Made by a program: the position numbers and the translations under genes
Source: Branchiostoma lanceolatum
Taxonomy: Eukaryota; Chordata; Leptocardii; Amphioxiformes; Branchiostomatidae
Assembly: GCF_035083965.1 (NCBI RefSeq)
Contig: NC_089727.1
Coordinates: forward strand, 2,795,501-2,859,500
Reading direction: 5' to 3'
Length of the DNA stretch: 64,000 nt
Shown: positions 47,096 through 58,800 of the stretch, one piece after another
How the letters are laid out: each line of letters opens with the position of its first letter
Numbering within the stretch: position 1 is the first letter of the stretch
Notes under the pieces: model-generated
The model's database searches: none
What the model was told of the DNA's origin: nothing
Seen by the model: the letters and a program-made list of their open reading frames with translations, nothing else

Positions 47096-48569
47096 CTTTG
47101 CCCCCCCCCCCCCCCCTTCGCCCCTGCCAGGGCATAGGCCACCGATGACGCTTCTCCACTGGACTCGTCGCTGGGCCTTCTTTTTCAAGTCCTGCCAGCT
47201 ACTGCTGATACTCCTCATCTCGTCCTCCGTGTCTCTCCTCCAGCTGTTTCTAGGCCTCCCCCTCTTCCTTTTGCCCTGTGGGTTCCATGTCAGGGCCTGT
47301 TGGGTGACACTGGAGCTCGGTTTCCTAAGGGTATGGCCAATCCATGACCATTTCCTCCTGAGGATCTGGCCACTAACTGGTTCTTGTCCTGCCCTGTCCC
47401 ACAGCTCCTGGTTACTGACCCTGTCCCACCACCTAATCTTGAAGATACGTCTCAGGCAGGTGTTGATGAAAGTCTGTATCTTGTGCTGTGTGGCTTTAGT
47501 TGTTCTCCATGTCTCGGAACCATAGAGGAGGACTGACTTGATGTTGGAGTTGAAGATGCGGAGTTTGGTGGCTCTACGTATCCCTCTAGAGGCCCAGACC
47601 TTCCTTAGCATGACGAACGCTGCCCTTGCTTTGCCTAACCTGGCTATTACGTCTCTGTCTGTGCCCCCTTGCCTATCTACCACACTACCCAAGTACACAA
47701 AGGATGCTGTCTCCTTCACCTCTTCCCCTCCAAACATGACTGGTGTGCTGTTTGTCGTGTTGATCCTCATGAGTTCTGTCTTCTTTTTACTGATTTTGAG
47801 TCCTGTACCCGCCGATACTGTGTCTAAACAAGTTGTTTTATCCTGCATCTGCATATGGTTGTGTGAGAGGAGTGCCAGGTCGTCGGCAAAATCTAGGTCC
47901 TCAAGCTGTGTCCAGAGTGTCCACTGAATCCCATTCCTCTTTCCGGTCGTAGTTTCTTTCATGATCCAGTCGATGACCAGGAGGAAAAGAAGCGGCGAGA
48001 GTAGGCAGCCCTGACGAACTCCTGTCTTCACCTCAAAGCTCTCCGTTAACTGCCCCGCATGTGTTACCCTACAGCTCATGTCCCTGTAAGTGTTCTGGAT
48101 AAGAGAGATGAGCTTTTCCGGTATCCCATAATGTCGCAGTATCTTCCACAGAGTGGCTCTGTCTATACTATCAAAGGCTTTTTCATAGTCTATGAAGTTA
48201 ATGTATAGTGGTGAGTTCCATTCCAGAGACTGCTCTATTATGATGCGTAAGGTGGCAATCTGGTCGGCACAGGATCTACTCTTCCGGAAGCCTGCTTGTT
48301 CGTCTCTCAGCTTGACATCCACAGCGTCCCTCATTCTTTCTAATAGAATTCTATTAAAAACTTTCCCCGCTGTTGATAAGAGTACAATCCCCCTGTAGTT
48401 ACTGCAGTTGCTTAAATCCCCTTTCTTTGGAAGTTTGACCAGTATACCCTGCTTCCACTCGGCTGGAACCTGCTCCTCTTCCCAGATTCTACTGAACAGG
48501 CTGTGTAACATGCTGACTGAGTTCACTAGGTCTGCTTTGAGTGCCTCTGCTGGTATGTCATCTGGTCCT
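47096..48569 (-). mobile_element. 5'-truncated RTE-like LINE (reverse transcriptase), 11-bp target duplication
   Basis: The minus strand encodes about 490 uninterrupted codons of reverse transcriptase starting at GPDDIPAEALK. Motifs include NYRGIVLLSTAGKVFNRIL, DEQAGFRKSRSCADQI, DYEKAFDSID, GVRQGCLLSPLLF, the catalytic FADD in LDFADDLALL, and a C-terminal GKRKRGRPRNSWRRD region. AAGTCATTGGT flanks both sides (47085-47095 and 48570-48580). The endonuclease part is missing, so it is a truncated insertion. The 3' end carries a poly-G run of about 17. The clade is uncertain (RTE-like or related). Confidence 0.85.
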
Positions 48570-50226
48570 AAGTCATTGGTGACCTCACTAAAAACACAAC
48601 CGCCTTCAACTGGTAACTTTAGCTTCTGAGATCGGATGACGCATTTCTCCATTTCTCTGAAGCGGCTGGCGTGGAAAGTCCACCACTGGAGGTAACGTTA
48701 CGAATTTTAGAATCTATTCCTTTATAAAATGTAATAGTTTTATTGCTCGAGGTTTACTTCATTTGTGGAAGGATTGACATAACAGGTGAATATCACCTAT
48801 TTAATGTGAGAACCCGGCCCAGGCTGTAAGGTTTGATCCACTCTTTAGTCTTCTCGATAAGTGCGGTGGGTTCTTTAACGTGCCCGAGGTGTGGCTCTTA
48901 GGGGTTGAGTTTGTTCAGATCGACAATTAACTTAACAATATACAAGTGCAGCTACTTTCCTGTGGTCCTTATCAACAAATATACTAGTAACTTGGCAAAA
49001 CTGGTAGATACAGTCATTGAAATAGGTCACGGATGTGCGAGGCTACGTTATACAGAGGTGTTCGGCTGCGCCAGACGAATGTTTTGAAACCTTTAAAACA
49101 TTGGGCTGTGGACGGGAGGTCGGGAATGGGTTGGCTGGTAGTTGGGAGTAGGTCAGTAGTAGCTAGGGCGTGTTTGGGGGTCAAATTAATCTAAAACTGG
49201 TCAGACAGCTCCTGACCTGCCGCCTTGGTTGGCTGGTGATGGGAGCCATGTTTTGCAATATGTAACCGGGGCTTAACAGAAATACTCCTAACTTTCCCAC
49301 GGTTCATTTGCATTTTGTAACACAGTTATAACGTTATGCTCTCTACTTGTAACGGTAAGATATCCCCTGATATATGTAGACTATCTGCAGATGCCTATTT
49401 GCTCCAGAAATGTAGTGATTATCTGTATTTGTACGATGGAAAGTTTGCAATTTTCAGCTTATTTGTCGTTGTGGGACACGTGCTTTTGCTTTTTTTGGTA
49501 ACGTTCTGAGGCGATGTCTCGCAACCGACATCCGTATGAATCTTTACAGGAATGCGTTACCAGCTCCATTAAAACGTCGTCTGTTAAAATTATATGGCTT
49601 AAGTTTTCTTGATCTGTGGTATAAGCAAACCATTGCCAATTTTGTTACAGAAAGTGCAGAGCTAAAGGAGCTGACTTGGGAGAATTACGTTACCCGTTTC
49701 TAGTTTATATTTTCAGTACACACACATATGTATAACATATATACAAACGACAAGTCAACGTCATTTTTACATGCATGATTCTTATAATCATAATCACTCT
49801 AGTGACAGTACTTCGGGGATCTTCATTTCACAGGGAACTGCAAGTAATCTAAACAATCAAGTAGTCAATTCATCCAAATTACTGTAAACTCATGTATTAT
49901 TGTGAGCACTTGATTTCATAGTATAAGGGAAAACTATGTATTCGCATGGTTCTCAGATCGCAGTGTAAAGAAGTAGAGTAGCAAAACAATGGAAACGCCC
50001 ACTAGTACAAATGATATCAACATTGCAAATCAGCTACTCATGACTAATGGCATAGTAATGTTTGACTACTTCAGTTTCGTTGTGTGCGTGTCACAGGTGT
50101 TTTCTATTATTTTTGTCATTTCATGATATTAGGCACAAGGGGTCAAAAAAGTCTGTGAAGAAGTTGTTGCATAATGACTCTCACCAAAATTTGCATATCT
50201 TTGTTCCCAATAGATTAAAGCAAACG

Positions 50227-52182
50227 ATGGAAGATCCCAGCAGCATCTATGGACAACACGGAACAAAACATACTGGGGGAAAACCTTACATGTGTGGGGA
50301 GTGTGGATACAGAGCAGCTCAAAGGTCAGCCCTGTCCCGACATGTGAGAATCCATACTGGAGAAAAACCCTACAAGTGTGACCAGTGCGACTATTCTGCA
50401 GCACAGAAATCCAGCTTGAACCATCACCATTTTACTAAACACACTAGTGAGAAACCCTACGTATGCGAGGTGTGTGGGTACAAGACAACTCAAAGGTCTC
50501 GCCTAGTCCAACATGTGAGAATCCATACTGGAGAAAAACTCTACAAGTGTGACCAGTGTGACTATTCTGCTGCCTTTAAACCTGCTTTGGACTATCATTT
50601 AAAAGCAAAACATACTGGAGAAAATCTTAACATTTGTGAGGTGTGTGGATACAAGACAGCTAAAATCTCTAACCTATCCCAACATGTGAGAATTCATACA
50701 GGGGAAATGCCCTACAAGTGTGACCAGTGTGACTATTCTGCAGCCCAGAAATCAAGCTTGAACCAACACTATGTAGCAAAACACACTGGTGAGTATCACT
50801 ACGTATGTGAGGTGTGTGGATTCAAGGCAGCTTACAGGTCTCGCCTAGTCCAACATGTGAGAATCCATACTGGCGAAAAACCATACAAGTGTGACCAGTG
50901 TGACTATTCTGCAGCACAGAAATCCAACTTGGACCAACACCATGTAGCAAAACACACTAGTGAGAAACCTTACATATGTGAAGTGTGTGGATACAAGACA
51001 ACTCAAAGGTCAAACCTAGTCCAACATGTGAGAATCCATACTGGAGAAAAACCCTACAAGTGTGACCAGTGTGACTATTCTTCTGCGTTTAAATCCAACT
51101 TGAACCAACACCATGTCACTAAACACACTACTGAGCAACCCTACGTATGTGAGGTGTGTGGATACAAGACAGCTACAATCTGTAACCTATCCCAACATGT
51201 GAGAATCCATACTGGAGAAAAAACCTACAAGTGTGACCAGTGTGACTATTCTTCTGCGTTTAAATCCAACTTGAACCAACACCATGTCACTAAACACGCT
51301 AGTGAGAAACCCTACATATGTGAGGTGTGTGGATACAAGACAACTAACAGGTCTAACCTAGTCCAACATGTGAGAATCCATACTGGAGAAAAACCCTACA
51401 AGTGTGACCAGTGTGACTATTCTGCTGCCTTTAAACCTGCTTTGGACTATCATTTAAAAGCAAAACATACTGGAGAAAATCTTAACATTTGTGAGGTGTG
51501 TGGATACAAGACAGCTAAAATCTCTAACCTATCCCAACATGTGAGAATTCATACAGGGGAAATGCCCTACAAGTGTGATCAGTGTGACTATTCTGCAGCC
51601 CAGAAATCAAGCTTGAACCAACACTATGTAGCAAAACACACTGGTGAATATCACTACGTATGTGAAGTGTGTGGATACAAGACAACTCGAAGGTCTCGCC
51701 TAGTCCAACATGTGAGAATCCATACTGGCGAAAAACCCTACAAGTGTGACCAGTGTGACTATTCTGCTGCGTTTAAATCTGCTTTGGACTACCATCTAAA
51801 AGCAAAACATACTGGAGAAAAACCCTACAAGTGTGAGGTGTGTGGATACAAGACAGCTCACATCTCTACCCTATCCCAACACGTGAAAATTCATACATGG
51901 GAAAAGCCCTACAAGTGTGATCAGTGTGACTATTCTGCAGCCCGGAAATCCAACTTGGACCAACACCATGTAGCAAAACACACTAGTGAGAAACCTTACG
52001 TATGTGAAGTGTGTGGATACAAGACAGCTAACAGGTCAAACCTAGTCCAACATGTGAGGATCCATACTGGAGAAAAACCCTACAAGTGTGACCTGTGTGA
52101 CTATTCTGCTGCGTTTAGATCCAACTTGAACCGACACCGTGTCACTACACACACTACTGAGCAACCCTACGTATGTGAGTAG
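50227..52182 (+). CDS. ZNF3: long poly-C2H2 zinc-finger protein with a premature stop
   Basis: The acceptor CCCAATAG at about 50204-50211 precedes ATG 50227 (MEDPSSIYGQHG). The frame gives 651 aa with 22 complete C2H2 fingers in strict A/B alternation. The A type is YVCEVCGYKT with H-x3-H and the B type is YKCDQCDYSAA with H-x4-H, so one module is 57 residues or 171 bp. Fingers 4-7 and 14-17 are identical or nearly so, at an offset of 855 bp, which is exactly five modules. The frame stops at TAG 52180-52182, inside finger 23 (YVCE, stop, CGYKT), and the same frame then continues through finger 24 (YKCDQCDYSAARKSNLIQH) to about 52390. It is a ZNF2 paralogue grown by module duplication and probably a DNA-binding protein. 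Confidence 0.88.
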   Translation: MEDPSSIYGQHGTKHTGGKPYMCGECGYRAAQRSALSRHVRIHTGEKPYKCDQCDYSAAQKSSLNHHHFTKHTSEKPYVCEVCGYKTTQRSRLVQHVRIHTGEKLYKCDQCDYSAAFKPALDYHLKAKHTGENLNICEVCGYKTAKISNLSQHVRIHTGEMPYKCDQCDYSAAQKSSLNQHYVAKHTGEYHYVCEVCGFKAAYRSRLVQHVRIHTGEKPYKCDQCDYSAAQKSNLDQHHVAKHTSEKPYICEVCGYKTTQRSNLVQHVRIHTGEKPYKCDQCDYSSAFKSNLNQHHVTKHTTEQPYVCEVCGYKTATICNLSQHVRIHTGEKTYKCDQCDYSSAFKSNLNQHHVTKHASEKPYICEVCGYKTTNRSNLVQHVRIHTGEKPYKCDQCDYSAAFKPALDYHLKAKHTGENLNICEVCGYKTAKISNLSQHVRIHTGEMPYKCDQCDYSAAQKSSLNQHYVAKHTGEYHYVCEVCGYKTTRRSRLVQHVRIHTGEKPYKCDQCDYSAAFKSALDYHLKAKHTGEKPYKCEVCGYKTAHISTLSQHVKIHTWEKPYKCDQCDYSAARKSNLDQHHVAKHTSEKPYVCEVCGYKTANRSNLVQHVRIHTGEKPYKCDLCDYSAAFRSNLNRHRVTTHTTEQPYVCE

Positions 52183-53887
52183 TGTGGATACAAGACAGCT
52201 AAAATCTGTAACCTATCCCAACATGTGAGAACTCATACAGGGGAAAACCCCTACAAGTGTGACCAGTGTGACTATTCTGCTGCACGGAAATCCAACTTGA
52301 TCCAACACTATGTATTGGAACACACTGGAAAGAAGACTTACCTATGTGTGGAGTGTGAGTACCGTGCCGGCGTCACAGGGGGGGGGGGGGAGGTGCAGAG
52401 CGGACGATGTCTCGTTCCCCAAAACTAGGCTCCAAAACTCAAGCTATGACTTGTCTGTATTTTGTCACAAATTTCCCGCGGGAGCATGTCGCGCCTTTGG
52501 CGAAAAATATATCTGGAGGGTGTCACATCAAGCTGAAACCCATCTGTGTGTGTTTCTTTTCGAATTGAAAAAATAAGTTTAGCAAAAAAGGTTGGCTTGA
52601 TTATGAAATCTTCGTGGTCAGGAAAGATGAACAAACTGAACACACAGAGCATGGTATACCGAATAATAGATTTTTCTCTTCATTTTTGTTCTTTCACATC
52701 TTCTTTTGAATTGAATTTGGAATACGACATAAGTATCCAATTTTCCTAAATTTGAATTTTACAGCATATTTTTTTAACGGATATCTCGACATGGCCTAAC
52801 CACTTTCGAGTCGTGCCGTTAAACATGACACCAGCTTCGACCCTGTCACAACTTTAAACTTCGACATGCGAGTTTTGTTGGAGTTGCAGTTGGAGTTACG
52901 AGAAGCATACTCCTTTCGATGGAAAGAAGTAAGCTGTCATTAAGGCTGATTGATTGAAAATTCATATTTTGCAATCGCATATTGATTCTAAAATAGTTGA
53001 ATAGTAGACGGTCAACGGCCTCAGCAGAGGGCGGACGAACTGCACCCGGCTCTGCGTGTCGGTGAGGGCGTTCCAGAGTTTACATTGCATACTGGTTCGG
53101 CCAACGGATAAGGCCATCCAACTTGGACAGGACGTCGGATATGTTCTGCCTCCTGCCTGCTGATGGATGGTGGAGAGAGTGGTGGTAGTCCTAAGGCAAA
53201 CTGCCATCACTATACCCTGCCTTCTTGTTCACGCCAAGGGCTCAACTCATGAACAGTGTTTAAGAAGTGGAAAACACTGCAAGAGTAAAGCTGGACTCGC
53301 CGCCCACGGACGAGTCCATCGACGCTAAATGGATCGTCCGTCAGGATGAAAAAGAGAAGAAGAAGAAGATAGATTCTAAGTCTCGACCTGGGACTTGTAT
53401 ACCTCACTTTTATATCCACCCTAACGGACCTTAAAGAGGCCTTGGATAGTCGGCGAGAACCTTACCCCGGGTTGCGTTAGTGTGAAATGATAGACGCGAA
53501 ATTTACGCTTCCATCGGGCTCTAGTAGTGTAAGTGATGAATAGGTAAATACACTAGTATCGAAGAATGTTTTTGACCTTAGAAATAGTAACTGCGGTATA
53601 AGTGCGTTTAACTCAACATGTTTAATTATTTATATACTTAAATTCATATACTTAACTCATAGCTGTTTCAAATTTTATCCTGTTGCTTGAGTAATTACTT
53701 TTGGCGTTATCATTTTTCTTATTACCTGGATGTCTAACCTTAATCATTGTATTCATATACTAGTACGTAGGTTAATTCCTTTGTATCCAGGTGATTACTT
53801 CCATGCATAGTTGTAGAGGACCTAACGAAAGTCGCTGTACTTTTGTTGTAGAAGACCTACCGAAAGTCGCTGTACTTTTGTTGTGTC

Positions 53888-53893
53888 AATAAA
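53888..53893 (+). terminator. Candidate polyadenylation signal of ZNF3
   Basis: AATAAA lies in sequence conserved with 41434 in unit 1. The distance to the coding region is about 1.7 kb. Confidence 0.35.
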
Positions 53894-54414
53894 GATTGCT
53901 GTGTAAGTTTACATAAAGATGGTCGCATCGGCCGATTAATCTACTCTACACAAGAACCTGTCTAGCGGTAGCACTAGCAGATACGCAGGTTGATAGTTGT
54001 TATTTTATTTTGAATGAATTGTATTGATTGAAGTTCGCAGTAGTGCATTATACTGGGGGACGTTGGGTTGGAGATTTGTTTGGTCGCATCTTTTGAGGGT
54101 GGCGGAATTATGTACCCGGGTGGAATTATGTTAGTTGATGTTACATAGGTTAAAAGCTGTCATTGATTTAAGAATAAAGTGTATTGATTGAAGTTCGCAG
54201 TGCTTCCAATAACTGAGTGATTGTCGGGAGAGAAAGCCCATTTCGGACTCCTTATGGTAATTTTACTATCTCCAATGTTCGTTACTGTTCCATCAACTCT
54301 CGCGTGGATTGCGACGTGGTTTGCCGTTAAGCTCCCCTTTCCACTAGTAGTCCATGGCCTAAATAGGTTTTTGGTACCACCGAGAGGGACAAGTGCTATC
54401 ATGGATTTTTATCT

Positions 54415-55201
54415 CCATGAAAAATGGAGATATAGTTTTGGGTGTGTCTGTCTGTGTGTGTGTATGTGTGTGTGTGTATGTTTGTGTTTCCGCACCACTC
54501 CCGTCAGCATAACTCAAGAACCTCTTGATGGATTACAATGATATTTGGGATGTGGGCGGGTGTTGTGAAGCCGAAATTTAAGGTCGATTTTGGGCCCCCT
54601 GGTATGTGACCTTGGTACTGCAGCAGAACTGCAATTTTTGTATCTTTTGACCTGAACGTGCTGTGGTCTTGATTTTTGGGTGGCAGATAGCTTGTGATGT
54701 AATAAAGAAGTGGTGTAGGTTTGGGCCCCCTAGCAGCTTCCTCTGAAACTGCAAGGGCGTTTTTGTGAAAATCTTCTAAGGAGAATAACTGAACAAAGGA
54801 ACAACGGATTTCCATGATATTTAGTATGCAGGTAGCTTAGATAGAGATATACACAATGAAGTGCAAATTATGCTAATTGGGACTTAATTTGCATAGCTAA
54901 TGAGGAAAATCCATATGTACAGTGTTTTCCATTATCAGACTCAAATACATGTAACATATGTAGTTTATGGAAAGTGGAGCATCAACAGATACCAATTATG
55001 CAAATAAAGTTCCTAATTTGCATAATTAATGCAAAACACGATAATTCATCTAATTGGAAAATTATAGGACTGTCAATATTGCAACATGTAAGTTAGATAA
55101 AGGTGTTTATGACCAAGCATATCTTATGCAAATGTGTAAGTCATTTGCATGAATAGAATTGTTCATGGAGATATGAGGTCGTGGAACTCTTGTTTTTATC
55201 T
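54415..55201 (+). mobile_element. 787-bp GGAGATATAGTTTTGGG element with 9-bp target duplication
   Basis: TTTTTATCT flanks both sides (54406-54414, 55193-55201). Unit 1 has the uninterrupted site TTTTTTGTATCTGC at about 41975. The element starts with a small palindrome (ATCTCCATGAAAAATGGAGAT region), has a TG-rich stretch, and matches the gene C intron copy at 25329. It has no coding capacity. Confidence 0.8.
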
Positions 55202-55885
55202 GCAGTAACCAAAGTTAATTATAAGCCACGATAATCATCTTCCATGAGCAGCTTTCCTTGGCCAAGTCTTGATGATGCCTGGAATTCATAAGCATCAGAA
55301 ATGGCTTGTTTAACAGCGTTCCTGTGAGAAAATGTTATTTTTCACCGTTTCCATGGCAACTGTTATAGACATCTGCGTAACTGTTTTCCAAAATGTTTTC
55401 AAATATACTTAACAGGTCTTTGTATGATATAAACGTATAGAAAAACCCATGAAATATGGTTCTATGCGGTTACATACGTTCTATGGCATTGAGTGACGTC
55501 ACTATATCACGTGATAATTCCTATAAAGCTGGATATTTGACATCGTTATCATGCAATATGATAAAGTAGAGGAATCAACCTTTTCAAAAAAGAAGGTCTC
55601 CCTTTGTCCCTCTGTTTGGTACCAAATTTCTATTTTGAGGGACCTGGTCCATGGACTATAGATGGCAAACGCTGAGCGACCGTACAGCGACCAAAATCGG
55701 GCTGGTGTAAATCTTGATTTCACAATTGGAATATGATGCATGATGTAAAAGTATGATCTAAAAGACAACAAAACACACAAAATGTAGAAATAATTCGTTC
55801 TTTATCTATAGAATTCGTTGAGCGATCTTTCTAATCCTTGATCGCTCAGGCGCCGCAGCGCTGTCGCAGCCTCTAGTAAAAAGCG

Positions 55886-58800
55886 TTTGTTTGTTTGTTT
55901 GTTTATTTTTATTTTACCAGGGGAGTCATATCGCCAGCTGGCGTTTTTCAATGAGCCCTGGGGGGGAAATCCCCAAACAAAGTTCTTTACATAAAATAAC
56001 AAGTAACAATACATAATGTGAAGTAAAATTGATATGAAACCAAAGTAACTTAGATAACATATCAAACAAAACATAATATTACCAAATATATAAATTAACA
56101 TCATATACTAGTGACAAAATATAATGGAATAGAATAAAATGAAATCAGGTTGAATTTGCATATCAATGTTGACATAATGTGAAATCATATTAATAAATGA
56201 GTGAACCAAAAATATATTTACATAAGAGATAACCGAAATTTAAACACTAGTTGAGTTCTCTTGTATATATAGTTTTGAAAGCACCGATAGATGTTGCATC
56301 TCTTACTTGTAGTGGCAGTGAGTTCCATAGGACCGCGCCAGAGAAAGAGAACGATCTCTTCTTGTACTCTAGGCGTGCCTTTGGAAGTTGAAGCCCCCCC
56401 TGTGTGCTGAAACGGGTGTTGTGTGTATGGGTATGGGCAGAAGTTGTGAAAAGTTGGGACATGTGTGGTGGTGATAGGTCATTTAGTGCTTTGTACATTA
56501 AGACGGCCTTAGCTCTTTTGTGGAGCCTCTCTACAGTGGTCCAGCCTAGTAAATTCAGAACGGTTGCGCTGGGAGTGTGGCGGTCGCACCCTAACACTAC
56601 CCTGCCTGCTCTGTTCTGCAACTTCTGGAGCTTATCTAAGCACCCCTTACCTCCCTGGTCCCAGACACTGCTGCAGTATTGAATGTGGGGGAGAAACAAT
56701 GTATTATAGATTACCAGCATAGCTTGCCTGTTCAAGTATGGGCTGAGGCATTTCATAATTCCAATTGTCCGAGCTAATTTCTTGGAGACAAGTAGAAAGT
56801 GGTCATTCCATAATAGGGCATTGTCAATGACAACTCCTAGATACTTAAACGTGTCGACTTGTTCCAAGTCTGTATTAGCTAGAGTAAGTTGTAAGTGCTG
56901 GTCAGAGGCTCTGGATCTTTGAGAGGCAACCAGCATAGATTTACACTTGGTAGGGTTTAAAGAGAGCTTATTGGCGATAAACCACTGAACTAGCCGGGTA
57001 GAGTCTTTCTGGATTGTTTCCTGTATTGTTTGTATTCTATTGTGTGCGAAGTATAAAATGGTATCGTCTGCATACATGGCTACTTTACATGACCGTATGC
57101 AGTTTGGCAAATCATTGATGTACACAATGAAAAGGAGGGGTCCAAGAATGGACCCCTGCGGAACGCCACAGGTCACATGAGATGTTTCGGACAAAGCTGA
57201 GTTGAGACAAGTACGCTGCAGCCTCCCAGTTAAGTAAGATGTGAACCATTTACATGACACATCGTCGACACCGTAGGCTTTCAGTTTACTCAACATGATG
57301 TCATGGTTTAGGGTATCAAAGGCCCTGGACAGGTCACAGAAGATCACACCGGTTTTTTGTTTTTTGTCTATTGATTCAATCCAGTCCTCAGTTACAAAAT
57401 GCAGGGCAGTCTCACAAGAATGGCGCTTTCTGAAGCCTGACTGGCATTGCGAGAGGAGTCGGAACTGGTTAAGGTAGCCGTATAACTGGTTGTGAACAGT
57501 CCGTTCTAGTATTTTGGAAATACCAGGCAGGACAGACACTGGGCGATAGTTACTTGGCATGGTCTTGTCACCTTTCTTGTGGATGGGCATGACTTTGGCC
57601 ATCTTCCACTTTGCTGGGAACTCTCCTGTGGTCAGAGACTTGTTGAAAAGCTTTGTAAGCGATGGGGCAAGGATTTGTGCTCCTGCTTTCAGGAGTCTAT
57701 TATCAATACTGTCCATGCCAGTGGCCTTTTTTACATTCAGAGTTGATAACTGTTCAGTGATAGCCTCTACTGTAACTGGTGTGAAACTGAAGGTGCTGTT
57801 TGTCTCTTTCACAAACTGTGTTGGTGAAAAGGGTGAGACGGCCCCAGTGAATGTGCTACATAGGTCCTGTATGACTTTATGAAAGAAATCATTGAAAGTT
57901 TCAGCCATCCCTTTGTTGTCAGAGATACCCTGCCCTTCGTGTTCCAGGTATGTAACAGTGTTTGATGTCTTGTTTGGTAGTAATGTACGTATGGCCTTCC
58001 AAACCCCAGCCTGGCCCCCTTCTGAACCTTGAATTACTGATTGAGCTGCATGCTCTTTTTTAGCCTGACGGCATAAGTAATTCACATTGTTTTTCATTGC
58101 CTTGTAGTCAGTCATGTCGCTTGGACTACCAGAGCGTTTTGCTCTCTTGTACATATTGTCTCTGAGTGCAATGAGGTCACGCAGGTCGTTTGTGAGCCAT
58201 GGTGCAGGTGTACCTTTGATTTTACATTTTTTCAGTGGGGCGTGTGTGTTAGCTACGCTAGTAACTAACTCTTCCCAGACCTCGACCTGCTCGTCTATAG
58301 TCGGATAGTTTTCAATGATATGCCATGGTATTTGGGCAAGATCTTCACAGTATCGCTCTTCATTAAACGATTTGTAGACTCTTCTACTTGTGACTCTAGG
58401 TAGAGGTCTAGGACTTTTGTTTCTATGAAAAGCAAAAGTCATAGCATGATCACTAAAGCCCCCCTCGTAAGTCCCCTGGTTGTGTAGTCGTGTTTTCTCG
58501 TTAGTTAGGATCACATCTAACGAAGTGGAGGAGGTGTCGGTGGTTCTAGTTGGTGTCGTTATGATGTTATCCAGCTGGTACAACATACACGAGAATCTCA
58601 ACTTTCCTATTGGCCCTGTGTTTTCAGAAGCCAGCCAGTTACAGTTGAGATCGCCCATAATGATAACTTCCTCGTCTTCATCGGCAATTTTGTCTAAGCA
58701 TTCATCAAATTTCTCAAAGAAAGCGTGGTCGTCGGATGGCGGTCGGTACATGGAACAAAACAAAATTCTTTTACGAGAGGGTGGGATAATCTCAGCCCAT

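Noticed and set aside
47046-47927. Plus-strand open frames of 159 and 129 codons
   Set aside because: They are antisense to the RTE-like reverse transcriptase, which carries all expected motifs.
48570-48652. N-terminal 26 codons joined to the RTE-like frame (MEKCVIRSQKLKLPVEGG)
   Set aside because: This part lies outside the 11-bp target duplication and is host subrepeat sequence read through by chance.
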